Below are positions 10,820 through 23,368 of a stretch of 64,000 bases of DNA, one piece after another (positions within the stretch are counted from its first letter, which is position 1; each line of letters begins with the position of its first letter). Under the pieces are notes generated by a model that was not told where the DNA came from, did no database searches, and worked only from the letters and a program-made list of their open reading frames with translations. Source of the stretch: Viola odorata (Eukaryota; Streptophyta; Magnoliopsida; Malpighiales; Violaceae); NCBI GenBank assembly GCA_963691705.1, contig OY829540.1, positions 67,380,367 through 67,444,366 of the forward strand, given 5' to 3'. The position numbers were made by a program, and so were the translations under genes.

Positions 10820-13800
10820 CTACACTGCTACTTTATCTGACTTCTCCTTCAGCAGTTCTCTTTCTCCCCTTTTCCTGCAATGAAAGGAATGTGTCGACAT
10901 TACGATCAAACAGTAAATGACAATTATGCAAATAGGATAGATGGACACCATATGCTAAACTTATGCGTATACACATCAACAGAGGAAGTGTGCAGCAATA
11001 CAGTGTCCTACATTAACTGTAATTACAACAAATGAGCTTAATCTACAGGTTCTTCTATACAATAAGAGTAATTGACTTTCACCTACACTACAACTGTGAT
11101 TTTGGAATGGCCCACTACACCTATATCTGTGCACAAATACTGATGACAGCAATTTTATTCATCAAGTATCTATGCTTTCTGCCAGAACCCATAACTGTCA
11201 TGGCATCATCTTCATTTGCTAGGAAGGTGAAGGTCTTTTATGGGAACTTGAAGATCCCATCCCATTTTCTATCACTAATAGCTTCTTTTTCCCGGAATGA
11301 CCTATGCGTGATTCGTTTAGCTTGCTCTCAGAAGGAAAGCATCGGCATTCTGTAAACAGAATCTAGATATCTCAATATTATCTGTTTACCTTGCGATTAA
11401 AATAAAAAATGTGAGGTTTCTCAGGTATAGCCAGGTCAAATATCCAACTGCAGGAGGTCAAAGGTGGAATTTTTGGGACAACACTAGGACCTCATCTAAG
11501 AAAGTATAAACCCATCAAGAGAAAACAATCAAAAGATATATAAACGAAAGCAATCAGTTCTAAGTATATGAAAGACACTACGAACAAACTTCTTCATTTG
11601 TAACAAAAGAAGTTTGTCATACACAAGCAGTTGCAATCTATATCTATATATATAGCAAGCATGGTTTATAACCCGTACTCTCTGTAAAAAGACATGGAAG
11701 GAAAGACAAAAGGAAAATAAACAAGACAGACACCAAAGAACAATAGCAAAATTAAACCAAAAATAAAGAGTATAGTGTAGAGTGATAACAAATGCAAGAA
11801 TGCTTTCCATCACAAGCATTTGTCAAAATTCGGCAACTGTAAATACAAGTAAAATCATGGTCGCTTACTTATCATATGATTTAATCACTGAATGAGGCCT
11901 CTCATAACCACCTTCTTTTTGTTGAGGCTTAGGTTTCCCTCCCCGCCTAGATTCTGGTTTCCAACAAGCTTTGATCAAAGATTGACCCAATAACTCAGCA
12001 ATATCTACAGCCATTGCTTGAGCCCGCTTCACATAAGGAAAATTATCTGCCTTGAAATGATTAGATAGCCATAAGTACATAGATACAACTTGATGTTTAG
12101 TCTCAAGATCAAGGAGTTCTGCATCATTTGTCGCAGATCCCTTTGGCATCCCCATTGCAATGCTAACAGGGATATTTTGACTATAAGATGCAGCGAACCT
12201 GTGCAGATGGTTCATTGCTTTGGGGTCTCTAATATTGACTGGAGCAAAGCAAAAGTTGAAACGATCTTCCAACGACAACTGCTTAACCTTCTCCAGCATG
12301 TTTGCTACCTTCTTTATATGATCGAGTCGACACAAAAAGTATGACCCATCAAGACGGCAATTTTCACCAAACTTGTCTAGCAATTGGGCAAAAGTAATAC
12401 TGGGAAGTTGCCCAGCAAACAATTCAACCTGCTCAAAGAAAGGAAAGAGACCCACTTTCTTAACGTCATCAAAAGGTTGCTTTAAACAATCAACCAGGTA
12501 ATCCAAGTCATCTAACTGCAAGGTGGTTGTGAGTCCATCTGGGTAACGGCTTCCTCTCCTACCAGCTCTTCCAGCAATCTGCTTTACCTGTGACGGTGGA
12601 ACTGGAACAATTTTGTCACCATTGTACTTTGCAAGACTGTAAAAAACAACTCTTCTGATATTAAGATTCAAGCCCATCCCCACAGCATCACTTGCAACCA
12701 GCACATCATATTCATTATCTTGATCATTGAACAAGTTGGCTTGCTGTCGACGAGTCTCAGGTGGTAACGCACCATAAATAACACAACAACGATGGTTGGT
12801 GAATTTCTCAATTGCCATCTTCACCTCAAAAATTTCTCTTCTTGAAAATGCAACAACACAATCTCCAGAACGTACATTTTTAAGATCACCCAACAAGGTT
12901 TTGGCTTCAACCACTAATGGTCTAAACCTTTCATAATGGTGTTCATACAAGTCATCCCCAGTTTCTGAACAGATCCTTCTAACAATATTCAGAACACTAG
13001 GATCTCCACACAAATGAATCTCATCTGCCATCAAACCAAGTAGTGCTCTTGTCCATGCATAACCTCTATATGAGTCTGATATCATCTGGATCTCATCAAT
13101 GACAGCAACATCATACAACTCATCAGTTGACACCATTTCCACAGTACAAGCAACATGGTTCGCAAATGGAACATATTTTTTCTCTTCCCCTGTAAGCAGG
13201 CTGCAATATATCCCAAGTCCATTCACCTTGTCAAAAACTTCCATAGCCAAGAGCCTAAGGGGACTACAATAAATTCCCTTTTTTGCTTCCATGAATCGCT
13301 GCAATGCATTATAAGTCTTACCACTATTTGTTGGGCCACAATGATATATAATCTTTCGCTTCATTGCCCTTGCAAAAGGAAACCAAGTGTGTGGTTTTGT
13401 GAGGTCTGCTGACTGCACCATTCTTTGGAACCGCTTAATCTCATCAGGAAATTCTTCTATACAATACTCAACGAATATAGGGAAAAGGAAACTGACAGCA
13501 TCATCGGAAGGACCAATTGACACCAAGTGCAAAGCAAGCTCAGCAGAACACTTCCTAAAGAAAAAACTCTGGAACTGGCGTGCAGCGGTAGGGAAAAATG
13601 ACATGCCAATATAGATTGCAAGAGCCTGATTGGCTGCCCACCCTGACTTTGAAAAGTAAGAAAATATCACGTGCAAAGTCTCCCAATCAGATCGTCTCAG
13701 CTTGTCGTTCTTTTCAGCATTACGGAGCTCCTTATACAATTCTATGGGATCACGAAATGCCACATTTATTTTCCCCGTAGTTTTGCTGCATCCCTGCTCA

Positions 13801-14204
13801 TCTCCAACAACCATCGATTCACAAATACTGTTCTCATCAGCTCCACTTTCATTCACAGCCTCAAAACCAACCGTCGTATTCTCTTCCAACCCTACCATAT
13901 TACCATCCATCTCACTATCCCCATCTTGGGTAGAAGAAGAGAACGGCCAAGAATCAACAGGGCTAAATATGGAAAATTTTGGGTCTTTTGAGCACAATTG
14001 AGAATGAATAAGAACAACCAAACTCGTCGAGAATTGTCGGCGAGGCACATCAAAGGAGGGACCCAATTGATAATTATCTAATACCCAACTATTTAAATTT
14101 CTAGAAGAATGAAACATCCTATTCCAGAGCAAACACCTGGCTCTGGCAAGATTATTCCTTGATGCACAGTTTCTAAGCAGAGAGGTAACTGGTCCTCTTG
14201 CCAT
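10820..14204 (-). CDS. SUV3-type ATP-dependent RNA helicase, mitochondrial (DExH18-like)
   Basis: A long exon (14204-11869) plus a short last exon (10874-10820) give 796 residues. Motifs in order: Walker A GPTNSGKT (about residue 288), motif II DEIQ (about 370), [31 protein letters not shown], and motif [13 protein letters not shown] (about 541-551). The SUV3 C-terminal domain follows ([18 protein letters not shown]). This family unwinds RNA with ATP and, in yeast and humans, feeds the mitochondrial RNA degradosome. The first 35 residues ([20 protein letters not shown]…) are rich in Arg, Ser and Ala without acidic residues, as in mitochondrial presequences. ATG at 14204 is preferred because the open frame upstream has no ATG. 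The last exon is inferred from donor AA|gtaagc, acceptor tgcag| and the charged tail [18 protein letters not shown]. Without that splice the protein ends at 11865 after …KSYDK. A 5' UTR intron probably ends near 14310. Confidence 0.9.
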
Positions 14205-15574
14205 TAGAATAACACTCGACAGAACCAAAGCCCTCCTAACAGTGTCTTGGTGTGTGTATGCAACTTGCAAGTGTGTTCCGGTATAGCAGATACCAAAATG
14301 ACTGAAATTGAAAGCAGCAAATGATGAACAGAGAAAAGAGAGAAGCTAAAGTGACAGGAATTTGTGGAGCATACCTGAATTGTGTTAATGGATGAGGTAA
14401 GTTGTTAGAAATAGAGAAGGGAGCGAGAGGAAATGGAGGAGAAGAGATGGACAGGGTTGAGCCACCATAAACCCTGCATAAACCATAACAATTGTAGGAT
14501 CTTAAAATTTGGGTGATAACTAAATGAAAACTCGAGAGGGTTCAAGTCTTAACTGATTTGGTTATACTGGGCCTCCTGGGGTGGGCTCGCCAATCAAGTT
14601 CGACTTTTCTTTTTTATGCAGTCCAATAAGCCCAGTACATTTCATGCACTCTCTCCTTTCCAAACATTTATATTTTCCCCTAATTTTTTTAGACACAATT
14701 ATCAAACTAACTTTTCTTTTTGTTTTATAGGTATTGGTAAGACTCGAACCTGATACCTCAAAATTCTAAATTTTTCATAAACAAGACAACTAATGAGTTA
14801 CATATCTATTGACAATCATTCAAACTAGCTACAATTTATCAAAAGGGACGCGACATAGTTGGTTTAAAACTCACGGTTGTACTTTACGATCTTAAATCCC
14901 TAAAGTATCACTAAGGTTTACGTTCGGGTTTTAAAATGAGTATAAATTAATTTGACCTAAAAAGGATCCGAGCAAAATCCTTATATATAAAAAATTAACT
15001 ACAGTTTCACAAAAACACATGTTTAGTTTTCTTATACCAAAATTAATCAAGCAGCTTTTACTTAAAAATTAGATTATTGAATGCTCTCACACCGACAAAA
15101 TTTTATTTTTCGGGTTTGTTTATTTATTTTTAAGTTGAGTCTCCCATTAAGTAAAACGTATTTACTGCCATTAGTTTCCAAAAAATTGAAAACAAGGATA
15201 GGATGCACTACAAGTTTGCTATATTTTTGTCAAACTAAGAGGCACGTTTGATGCAAAAAGATCCTTGATCATCAATTTTTCTTCTAGGACACGGGCTAAT
15301 TAGCAATTGATTAACAGCTAATCTTCAGATAATTAGGATAATTGCCATTTTTTTATTAGAAACTTGCTCGGTGAATGTATTCATGAAGCAAAGCAATCAT
15401 GATAAGCTAACATGAGCTTGACTTGTAGATCTAAGCATGTCCACCACGAGGCGAATGCTTGTGTGAATTTTCTAGCTAAATGAGAGTCTTCCGAGCGGAT
15501 TTTTCCTACTCGAATTTGAAACTACCCCTCGTCGTCACTTGCTTCTTCGAGTAGCCTTTAGTAGGAGCTAGCCA
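14205..15574. other. Intergenic spacer between helicase and DEG8
   Basis: The first 300 bases hold the 5' UTR and probable leader intron of the minus-strand helicase. The remainder is AT-rich with one tRNA-derived SINE-like relic (14725-14830). The last few hundred bases are probably 3' UTR of DEG8. No additional gene is seen. Confidence 0.5.
14725..14830 (-). repeat. tRNA-derived SINE-like relic
   Basis: On the minus strand a box-B-like word GGTTCGAGTC (plus 14741-14750) follows a box-A-like word TAACTCATTAG (near 14791-14804) at a spacing a little longer than in a tRNA. A similar arrangement occurs at 63831-63890. No tRNA cloverleaf can be drawn, so this fits a decayed SINE head. Confidence 0.35.
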
Positions 15575-18500
15575 TCATTTTATTCTCTCTTCCAGAGTTA
15601 TAGGCAGTTCCAAAGTCGCATCTCCTCTTTGAACCTTCAACACTACTTGATCCCCTACACTGTAGTCATCCAACACTCTGTCCAGATCTGCTTTGCTTTT
15701 CACCTGAAGATAAACACAAGTCAACAAAAGGGATTAATGGCATTGGCATGTCATAGAGCAGTGTTTTCCTTTCCTTTTCTCCACAGCGGTCAACCAATAT
15801 ATTGTACTCAAAAAACAGGAAACTTTATGAATAAACTAACACAAATTTTCGTTATTTATGGTCTAAGATGGTTCGTATATGGTGGGCAGAGGTTAGAAGA
15901 TAAGCTAATTTTGTTGAACAAAGATCAGTCTGCAGCAAAATAATATGCGAAACGTATTGAAGTGGATCAAGAAAAACAAGCAATTCCTGCCAGAAGGAAC
16001 TCACAGGTTTGTTATCGACTGCAATAACAATATCCCCAAGCACAATATTTCCAGCAAAACCCCTGGTTGTAGGAAGCAATCCAGATCTGGCCGCAAGACT
16101 GTTTGCTGGAACCTACCAAATTTAGCAAATTCACAGTATCAAGATTCAACATTTTCACTTGAATTACATATGATTGTATGTATATAAACTCAGAAAAGAT
16201 ATATACCTGCAAGATAAGAGCTCCATTTCTAACATTAAGCTGATTTGCAGTCAGATCAGGGGCAATATCCACATTCAAACCAGCCCGAACAACCTAACAA
16301 AGTTTAACTGTAAGAGAGGCTGACAATTAAGGACATAACCAGGCAATAACAAATCAGGATGCCCTGGCAAGTGCAACAATTTTTTTCAACCTTAGCTCAG
16401 AAAGATGAAAATTGATGCGAACAAACAAGACTAGTACTGGTATAAGAAAATGAGTAATAAGCAAATCAACGGTGTTCCTAAGGTGAAACTTTGCATGTGA
16501 GCATTTAAAGAACTGCACATAGTTGAAAAACTTACTTTACCAAATTGGATCAACTGAGGGACAATTTTGACCACTGTTGAGGATGGGATAGCAAACCCTA
16601 CACCAGCTGATGTTCCTGCATAATGAAACATAGTTGTAAGTCTAGTCAAAAGCACATTGTTATAACAAGAATATGTTCCCTAATTGAGTAACATCAACTT
16701 GTTATTATTTAGTCATAGGGCTAAACAAAAAAGTATATCCACAGAGAAATTGCAAGAAAGAAAAGAATTAGTTGATATCAAGGAATCGACTTCCAAAGTT
16801 TAGCAAAAGCCTATCCTCTGTATAATCAGGCGAAGTAAAATATAACAAGATATACCTGTCCGAGTAAATATTGCTGTATTAATACCAATTAGATTTCCTT
16901 TAGAATCCAATAGAGGGCCTCCACTGCCACAGTAATAAGAACAATAAAGATTTAGTCATTGCAGGAGTAGAAAAATGCATTCATGGATTAATGTTGCATA
17001 TGTATCAACTTGAAAGTGAGGAACTGGAACTGGTGTCCAAAATGTGAGAATTCTAAAGCCCCAGTGAATAAATATACTCATGAAAATGTTTGTGTTCATA
17101 GGTTTGAGTTACCACTTTTAATTAAACTACAATGAATCCTAAACCAACCTATTCCCAGGATTGATGGCTGCATCCGTTTGTATTCCACCACCAATCGTAA
17201 CTCCAGCTTGACTAGAAATGTCTCTGTTCAATCCGCTAACGACCCCAACAGTAAGAGTATGGTCAAAGCCAAATGGATTTCCAATTGCTAGACACTGCTG
17301 TCCAACTCTTAAAGAAGAAGACTGCCCCACCTTAATTGGCTTCAACAGATCTTCAGGTGCTTCAACCTAAAATTGTAAACAAAATTGGTAGCTACATTAC
17401 AAACAACATAACACACTAGAGAATACATGTATAGAATAGAATACTGCAAACTACTAGGAACCCCTAATATCATAACGACATCAAACATGAGTACGTTGCC
17501 TAGAATTAATAATTTGGGGATGAAAGGTGATTTAGCATGCATACTAGTCACGAGCCTCAACTCATCTTACTAACATCCAATTACAAAATCAAAGAGGTCT
17601 TGAAGTCCTTAGAAGAATATAAATCTCACAGAGAAAGTATAAGTGAAGCAGAAAGAAAAAATACCTTTAGGACGACAAGGTCCTTTGCACGGTCAGCACC
17701 AACCAACTTACCCTCAAAGTTCTTTTGTACCCTTTCAGAATATGAGAGAAAATTAGAAATTGATAGTGACAATAATGTTGGCAATTCTAAATAATGCAGT
17801 TCAGTTTACCAGCTATTCAGGGCACTGTGATCTCACCCTTCTGATGCGAGAATATTAACTCGTGCAACCACCTGCCCAGGGCTTGGATTTCGTGACAGGG
17901 AACTCCCTATTACTGACATTATATAGAGGAAATGCTTAGCAATAAAATTTACATTCTTGGAATCATTTCAAATGCATTCACTATCATCTAGTTATACTCC
18001 GAAATTCTTAGCAAACTCACTATTGGATCCCTCATAAACCTCATGTTTCAGGTTTCAAAGACCCTACTAGCCTTACTGTAGAAAATAGCCATCGAGGACA
18101 AAAATGTAAATAACAATTTTCTACAATGAAATAAGAACAACTAGAGTTTTTTGTTCTTTTGCAATCTTATTCAATAGGTAACTTAAGAGGTGACTATCTA
18201 CTTTGCCAGGACTCCCACTAACTTAAACTTCCAAACCACAAATTCTCTCTGCATTCCTATAGAGTACTTACCATGGTAATTTGTCACAACATGTCCCTCT
18301 CCATCCCAGACTACTCCTGAACCATTTCCTTCGGGAATCTGCGAAAAGGGATCCAACAAATTGCTTCCTTTAGAATTACTATAAATGCAATAGCTTGAAA
18401 CATCCAAAACACGCTTGACTAGTTTAGGCACAAATTTCATGAGCACAGAAGATTTGTAGGTCTATAAGTTTCATTTCATTTACAAAAGAAATGAATATGT

Positions 18501-19898
18501 AGAAGATTAAAGATGAAAATACCTCAACTGCACCAGTTAAATTTAGCTGTGGCCGCAACGTTACATCAAAAATATTGACAACAGAATAAGTATTCTTTTC
18601 AAAAAGTTGGACAACTCTTTCCTGTCAATGGGACATGAGGGAAGAAGTCACATAGGGTTTGTGACATAAGATTCTTAAAGTGGAAAAGAATCACACAATG
18701 CAGTTGAAAAAAGGAACCTCAGTAGGGAAGAGTGCTCCTGATGGAACAATGGGTGGAGTTACTTGTTCAATTGTCACAGATGGATCCCCTAATGCTAGCG
18801 CTGTATATTCGCAGCATATTGTACCAAAACAGAAAGATATTTAACAGAAGCACATAACTGTATTGCAGCATACCACATATATAACAGGTAGAGAATGCAG
18901 CTAAATGGAGGATTGTCAATAGTTTCAGCGAAAGAAGATGACCATTTATATAAAGAATGGCTGTCTTGGCCTTGGCTTCAAAAATAAAAGAATCATGAAA
19001 CCTAGATTAGCATGTCATAAAGCAAATTTTAAAATATAAACTTCATCAACCATCCATGGCCTAGTAATATAGAGGGATTATGTGAGTTGGCTATCTTGGT
19101 GAGGTGAGATGGGCTTCTAATCATGATCATGAACAAAGGATCTATACTATATGTGTATAAAGGTAGCGCACTGATAAGGACAATTGAAAAGGGTTAAGGA
19201 GACCCAAAATGTTAAACTTGTCAAAAGGTACCAAAGTGGGAATTGATTAACTGCAGGTAAAGAAAATTGCAATTCACTATTTGATTTGAGTAATTTCACT
19301 CAACGAACAATCGACAATAGTATATATTTTGCAATATTGAGCAAGGCATAAATTCATAGAAGAGATTGATAATTAAAGGAAAAAATGAGATTCTGTTCTA
19401 TAATCTTCGGAAATTCAAGAACTTTCAAAGAAAACAGAAAGCTGATAGTGCAGACCTGATAAGTACCTTGTGGGATAATAACACAAATTCATGAAAAAAC
19501 TTGAAAGCAACATCCTCCGAGTTGCGATACCACTTTTTTCACATATCACTTCACGCAATAATTTGGTATCATTCCTAACATTCCTACCAAAAAAGGGAAA
19601 ACAAACCCACAATTTCACTACCACAACTACTGGAATACGAGAATGACTGCGAATTAATCAGTGACCCAGTTAACAAAAACACTATAATTCACTAAACAGA
19701 TGAAGAAATTAATTATAAAGACTACAATGTTAACCTGGAAATGGAGATGGGATTTGAGATACGATTGCTGTGGGGAGAATCATCGGAGCCAAGAGACGCA
19801 GAAGATAAGAGTTGCCGGCGACCCATGAAGGATCCATGCCCATGAGATGATTTCTGCAGTGCCCAAGAAGAATTGCAGTTGCAGGCTAACATGTGCAT
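15575..19898 (-). CDS. DEG8: DEG8 serine protease (Do-like), thylakoid lumen
   Basis: Thirteen exons (19898-19735, 19583-19456, 18800-18718, 18621-18523, 18338-18272, 17912-17837, 17731-17665, 17366-17149, 16923-16856, 16615-16536, 16293-16207, 16112-16005, 15703-15575) join in phase to 457 residues; Arabidopsis DEG8 has about 448. The HtrA/Deg triad is complete: His in TNYH (residue 180), Asp in AKDLVVLK (223), Ser in GNSGGPLLD (301). A PDZ domain follows (about 340-457; GFAGNIVLGDIVIAVDNKPV). The N-terminus is bipartite: a Ser-rich, basic chloroplast transit region, then ATRRMLLSSFFMNLCYY with a twin Arg and an A-L-A cleavage-like site, which suggests Tat export into the lumen. Known role of the family: DEG5 and DEG8 form a lumenal complex that cleaves photodamaged PSII D1. 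ATG at 19898 is chosen; a second ATG lies two codons on. It is transcribed in the same direction as the helicase, about 1.4 kb upstream of it. Confidence 0.95.
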
Positions 19899-21912
19899 TG
19901 CTCCAAAACCCTGAAAGATGGGGTATTTTAGTAGATCAGAGCCAGAGAGTGGTCAAGAAGACTCAAAAGGACATGCCAATGAAGCAGATAAGGTGCGTGT
20001 GTCTTGGCAATTCCGCATAATATTATCCTTCATCCATTCTAAATCTAATTTCCTTTTTACTACTAGTAGTTAATTTCAACCGATGATTAACTTTGGAACT
20101 ATCATATCATAAAATCAGTGCAAATAAAATAAAATTTATTTATTTAAAATGTATATCAATTCCAAAAAGATATATATGTTTAATAATTTGGTTTTAATAT
20201 TAACGTTGCAAATTATACATTTAAATGATATATTCTTTTTGAAAATAGTGAAAATAAATAGATTAAAAATTAGTACCGCAAAAAATGCACAAAGTGCAAT
20301 ACTATATTAGAAAAACACAAAAATAAACAAAAATACCCAAAATAGTTTCAAAAGGAAGAAGTTTTATTGCCTTTCAAATGTACCAATCATTTTACTATAA
20401 ATCATCGATTCTTCCAAGAAACCACAATTTTCGATATTGGCTCACTTATTTTGAATACAGACTAGATTATGTAATGATCTACCAAAATTCTAAACGAATC
20501 ATATTTATATATCTAATAATTAAATATAAATAATTAATTAATTAATTAATAAAATAATTCTATTAAATTACTAAATGAAATATGTAAAACAGAAATTGAT
20601 CATATGTCAAATTTGTTTCAAGGTGACACTAGAGTTTTTAGTCCTCTGAGCTATTTTTTTATTATTATTTCCTTTTTAATATATTTTAATTTTTTTAATT
20701 TATTCAATTATTTCAATGACATGGCCTTTATATTTGTTACACTTTCATCCATTTTTCATATTTTTTTCATTTATTTTTTATTTTTTATCCATTAAAAAGG
20801 TAACTTTTAGGGTATTTGTTGGTTTTAGTTGTGAGTTTTAAAACCACAGGGATCAAAGTAAAAAAAATTAGAAACTTTAGAGGCAAAGTTTTCTCATTAG
20901 CACGTATGTGGTCCATTTGAAAGGAAAATTTAGCAGAAGGGCCGCTCGGAGGAATCAATTTACTTAAGGGAAATTTTTGAAACATCTTTTAGTTTAGAGG
21001 ATATTTGAGTTTTACCGAAGTTAAGGAGGTAAGTAGATATCCTTATAAAATTAACTAATACAAAATAAAATATAGTTGACGGTCTAATTTTGTTTGTTCT
21101 AATTTAGCAACTATTTTTTTTAGAAAAAATTGACAACCTAATTTGATAGAGAAAAAAAATAGAATCTATTGTCAATAATAAAAAAAATTAACTCGAATTA
21201 TATTTTAAGTTCGAGCATATTAAATAAAAGATTTGTCTTACGATCAAAATGAGCAAGGTGGAAACGAATGTGAACAACAAATTTACGATGTTGACATTGC
21301 GGTGTCTTGACATGGCTGGAGGTTCTTATTTTTATTTCTGTGGCGTGCAAAGGAATTCAAATGCAGTTAATTAGTTAGTAATATTGCTATTAATTAGCAG
21401 ACAAAAGAGTAACCAAAGGTTGTTGTACAGATAATAAAATAAATAAAAAATAACAATACACGTGGTTTGATAATTGGTGTATATTTCACCGGTATATTAA
21501 AATTACAATTAGTTTATACCGTAGTCTTCCACTGCTAAAACAGATCTCAACGAATATTACATCATAATCGCACCACGAGTTTCTCGAGCTAGTTCACCAT
21601 TCAAGCCCGTGCAAAAACTTCAAGATACATCAAACAAAAGGTTTGATAACATTAATATGAGATTATCAAGTGTCGAGAAACCATTACACTTAAAAACCAT
21701 AACTTATGAATGAGACTCAAAATTTATTATTTATCTCAATATACTCCTTAAGTGTAAGCTCTTTAGGCTTGAAACTTGCGCAGACTTATCATACCTTGTG
21801 CTAATTTAATTTTAATTAAATACGGGAATGATAAGATTTGAATTTCTGATTGGTTATAAAGTCATAATTTGTGAAAAATATCACGTTAAGAAACTACTGC
21901 ACTTAAAAGCTA

Positions 21913-22039
21913 CTCCCTCTGTTTTCAATTAATTGACTTTCTGAAACAGTAACATTCAGTAAAGAAAACATTAAAAAATCAAGTAAAGTGTACAATAACA
22001 TTCAGTAGGAAAATGACAGTTAATTGAAAACGGAGGGAG
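21913..22039. mobile_element. Stowaway-type MITE
   Basis: The element starts CTCCCTCTGTTTTCAATTAA and ends with the inverted counterpart TTAATTGAAAACGGAGGGAG. TA dinucleotides border both sides, as expected for Tc1/mariner-type target duplication. It is 127 bp long and has no coding capacity. Confidence 0.8.
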
Positions 22040-23230
22040 TATAACTTATGAGTGAAGCTCAAAATTTATTATTAAAAAGAATTATTAAAGTTGTTTCATG
22101 TAATATTTAAGCTAGTAACTTAATTTCAACTCCTGCAAATTCGTCCAAATATGCTCTTGAAGATAGAATTAATTTAATAAATGGAGAGAGAACAAAAAAT
22201 AATGGCTAATTAATTCATCAAAAACTAAAACAAATAGTTAACAGTAATTTATTAGGATGAAATGGCGACCATGATTGATGCATAACAGTATTATTTGCTA
22301 TGCGAGCCGTATATGGCTAATATCACAAGATAAGAATGGAATAGTGACTTACTAGTTAGGTTTTGGAAATTGAAATCTTAGAATTTAGAATTAAAGAGAG
22401 GTTGATTTCGTTCGTAAGATTGTAGTTCAACTGATTAATATATATTTATAGGTTCGATTTTTATTATTATAATTATCATAATGATAATTAATAATATAAA
22501 TTTATTTTATAAAAAAAAGATAGGGTTGCTTTACAACAGATTATCAACATAGAAATATATCAATAAAAATTATTAAAAAAATGTTGCATAAGTCTTATTT
22601 ATTGACCACTACATTGACAACATGGTTTCCTGTTTTGTTTTTTCTTTTTTCCCGAGTAGGTTTCCCCTTTTTGTCTCCTCCATTTGAGTCAATGCTGATA
22701 TATGACTCTCTTTTTTATCGATAAACTAGATATTATTTTTAAAATAATTTAAAATTTATTTTACAAATAGAGCAAATTAATCACAACTTAAATTGATCTC
22801 TGCGGATAGAAAATGTAGTTTAACTAATAAGAGCATATTTTTTATATAATATAGGCCATGGTTAGTTCTAAGTGGAATGAAGAATAATTCTTTTAGGTTT
22901 ACGTCTTTCTTATAATTTGAATAAAATAAAATCGGCCTCTACGAAAGTGGGCATGGGTGAAAAGAAGAATGGTTAAAGGTTCAAATAAACTCCCTCCGGA
23001 TCTAAAAGATTGTCGTTTTGGGTCCGGACACACAGATTAAGCAGGGCATGACGTTGCACTGTTTGAGACATTTCTGCCCTTATACTCTGTTGCCAGCAGG
23101 GTCTCCTCAACAGAGGGTTGGTTTAAATAGAAATCCTACGACAATTTTGTTGTTTTGATCTTTGCTGCACCTGATTCCCTAACTCTGTCATCAGATTCCA
23201 CTTCTTCGTTTGAAACCATCCTCTCTTCCA

Positions 23231-23368
23231 CTATGTCGATTGAACCACACCCAAATCATCGGCCTCCTCATCGATTATAATGGAATCCCTAATGAACATA
23301 TTCATGAAATCATCAAATTCTACCAAAATGTCATATTGTGAATCATCCCAAAAATTGATGCTCTCCAT
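23231..23368 (-). other. Small unassigned frame (45 codons)
   Basis: Starting at an ATG at 23368 the minus strand reads MESINFWDDSQYDILVEFDD and continues to a TAG at 23231. The peptide is acidic and its codons look ordinary, unlike the AT-rich flanks. It may be the N-terminal remnant of a transposon-derived or captured gene, or a chance frame. No partner exon was found. Confidence 0.2.

Noticed and set aside
11032..11355. 107-codon plus-strand frame
   Set aside because: It lies inside the last intron of the minus-strand helicase, has no protein-like motifs and no splice partners. Treated as chance.
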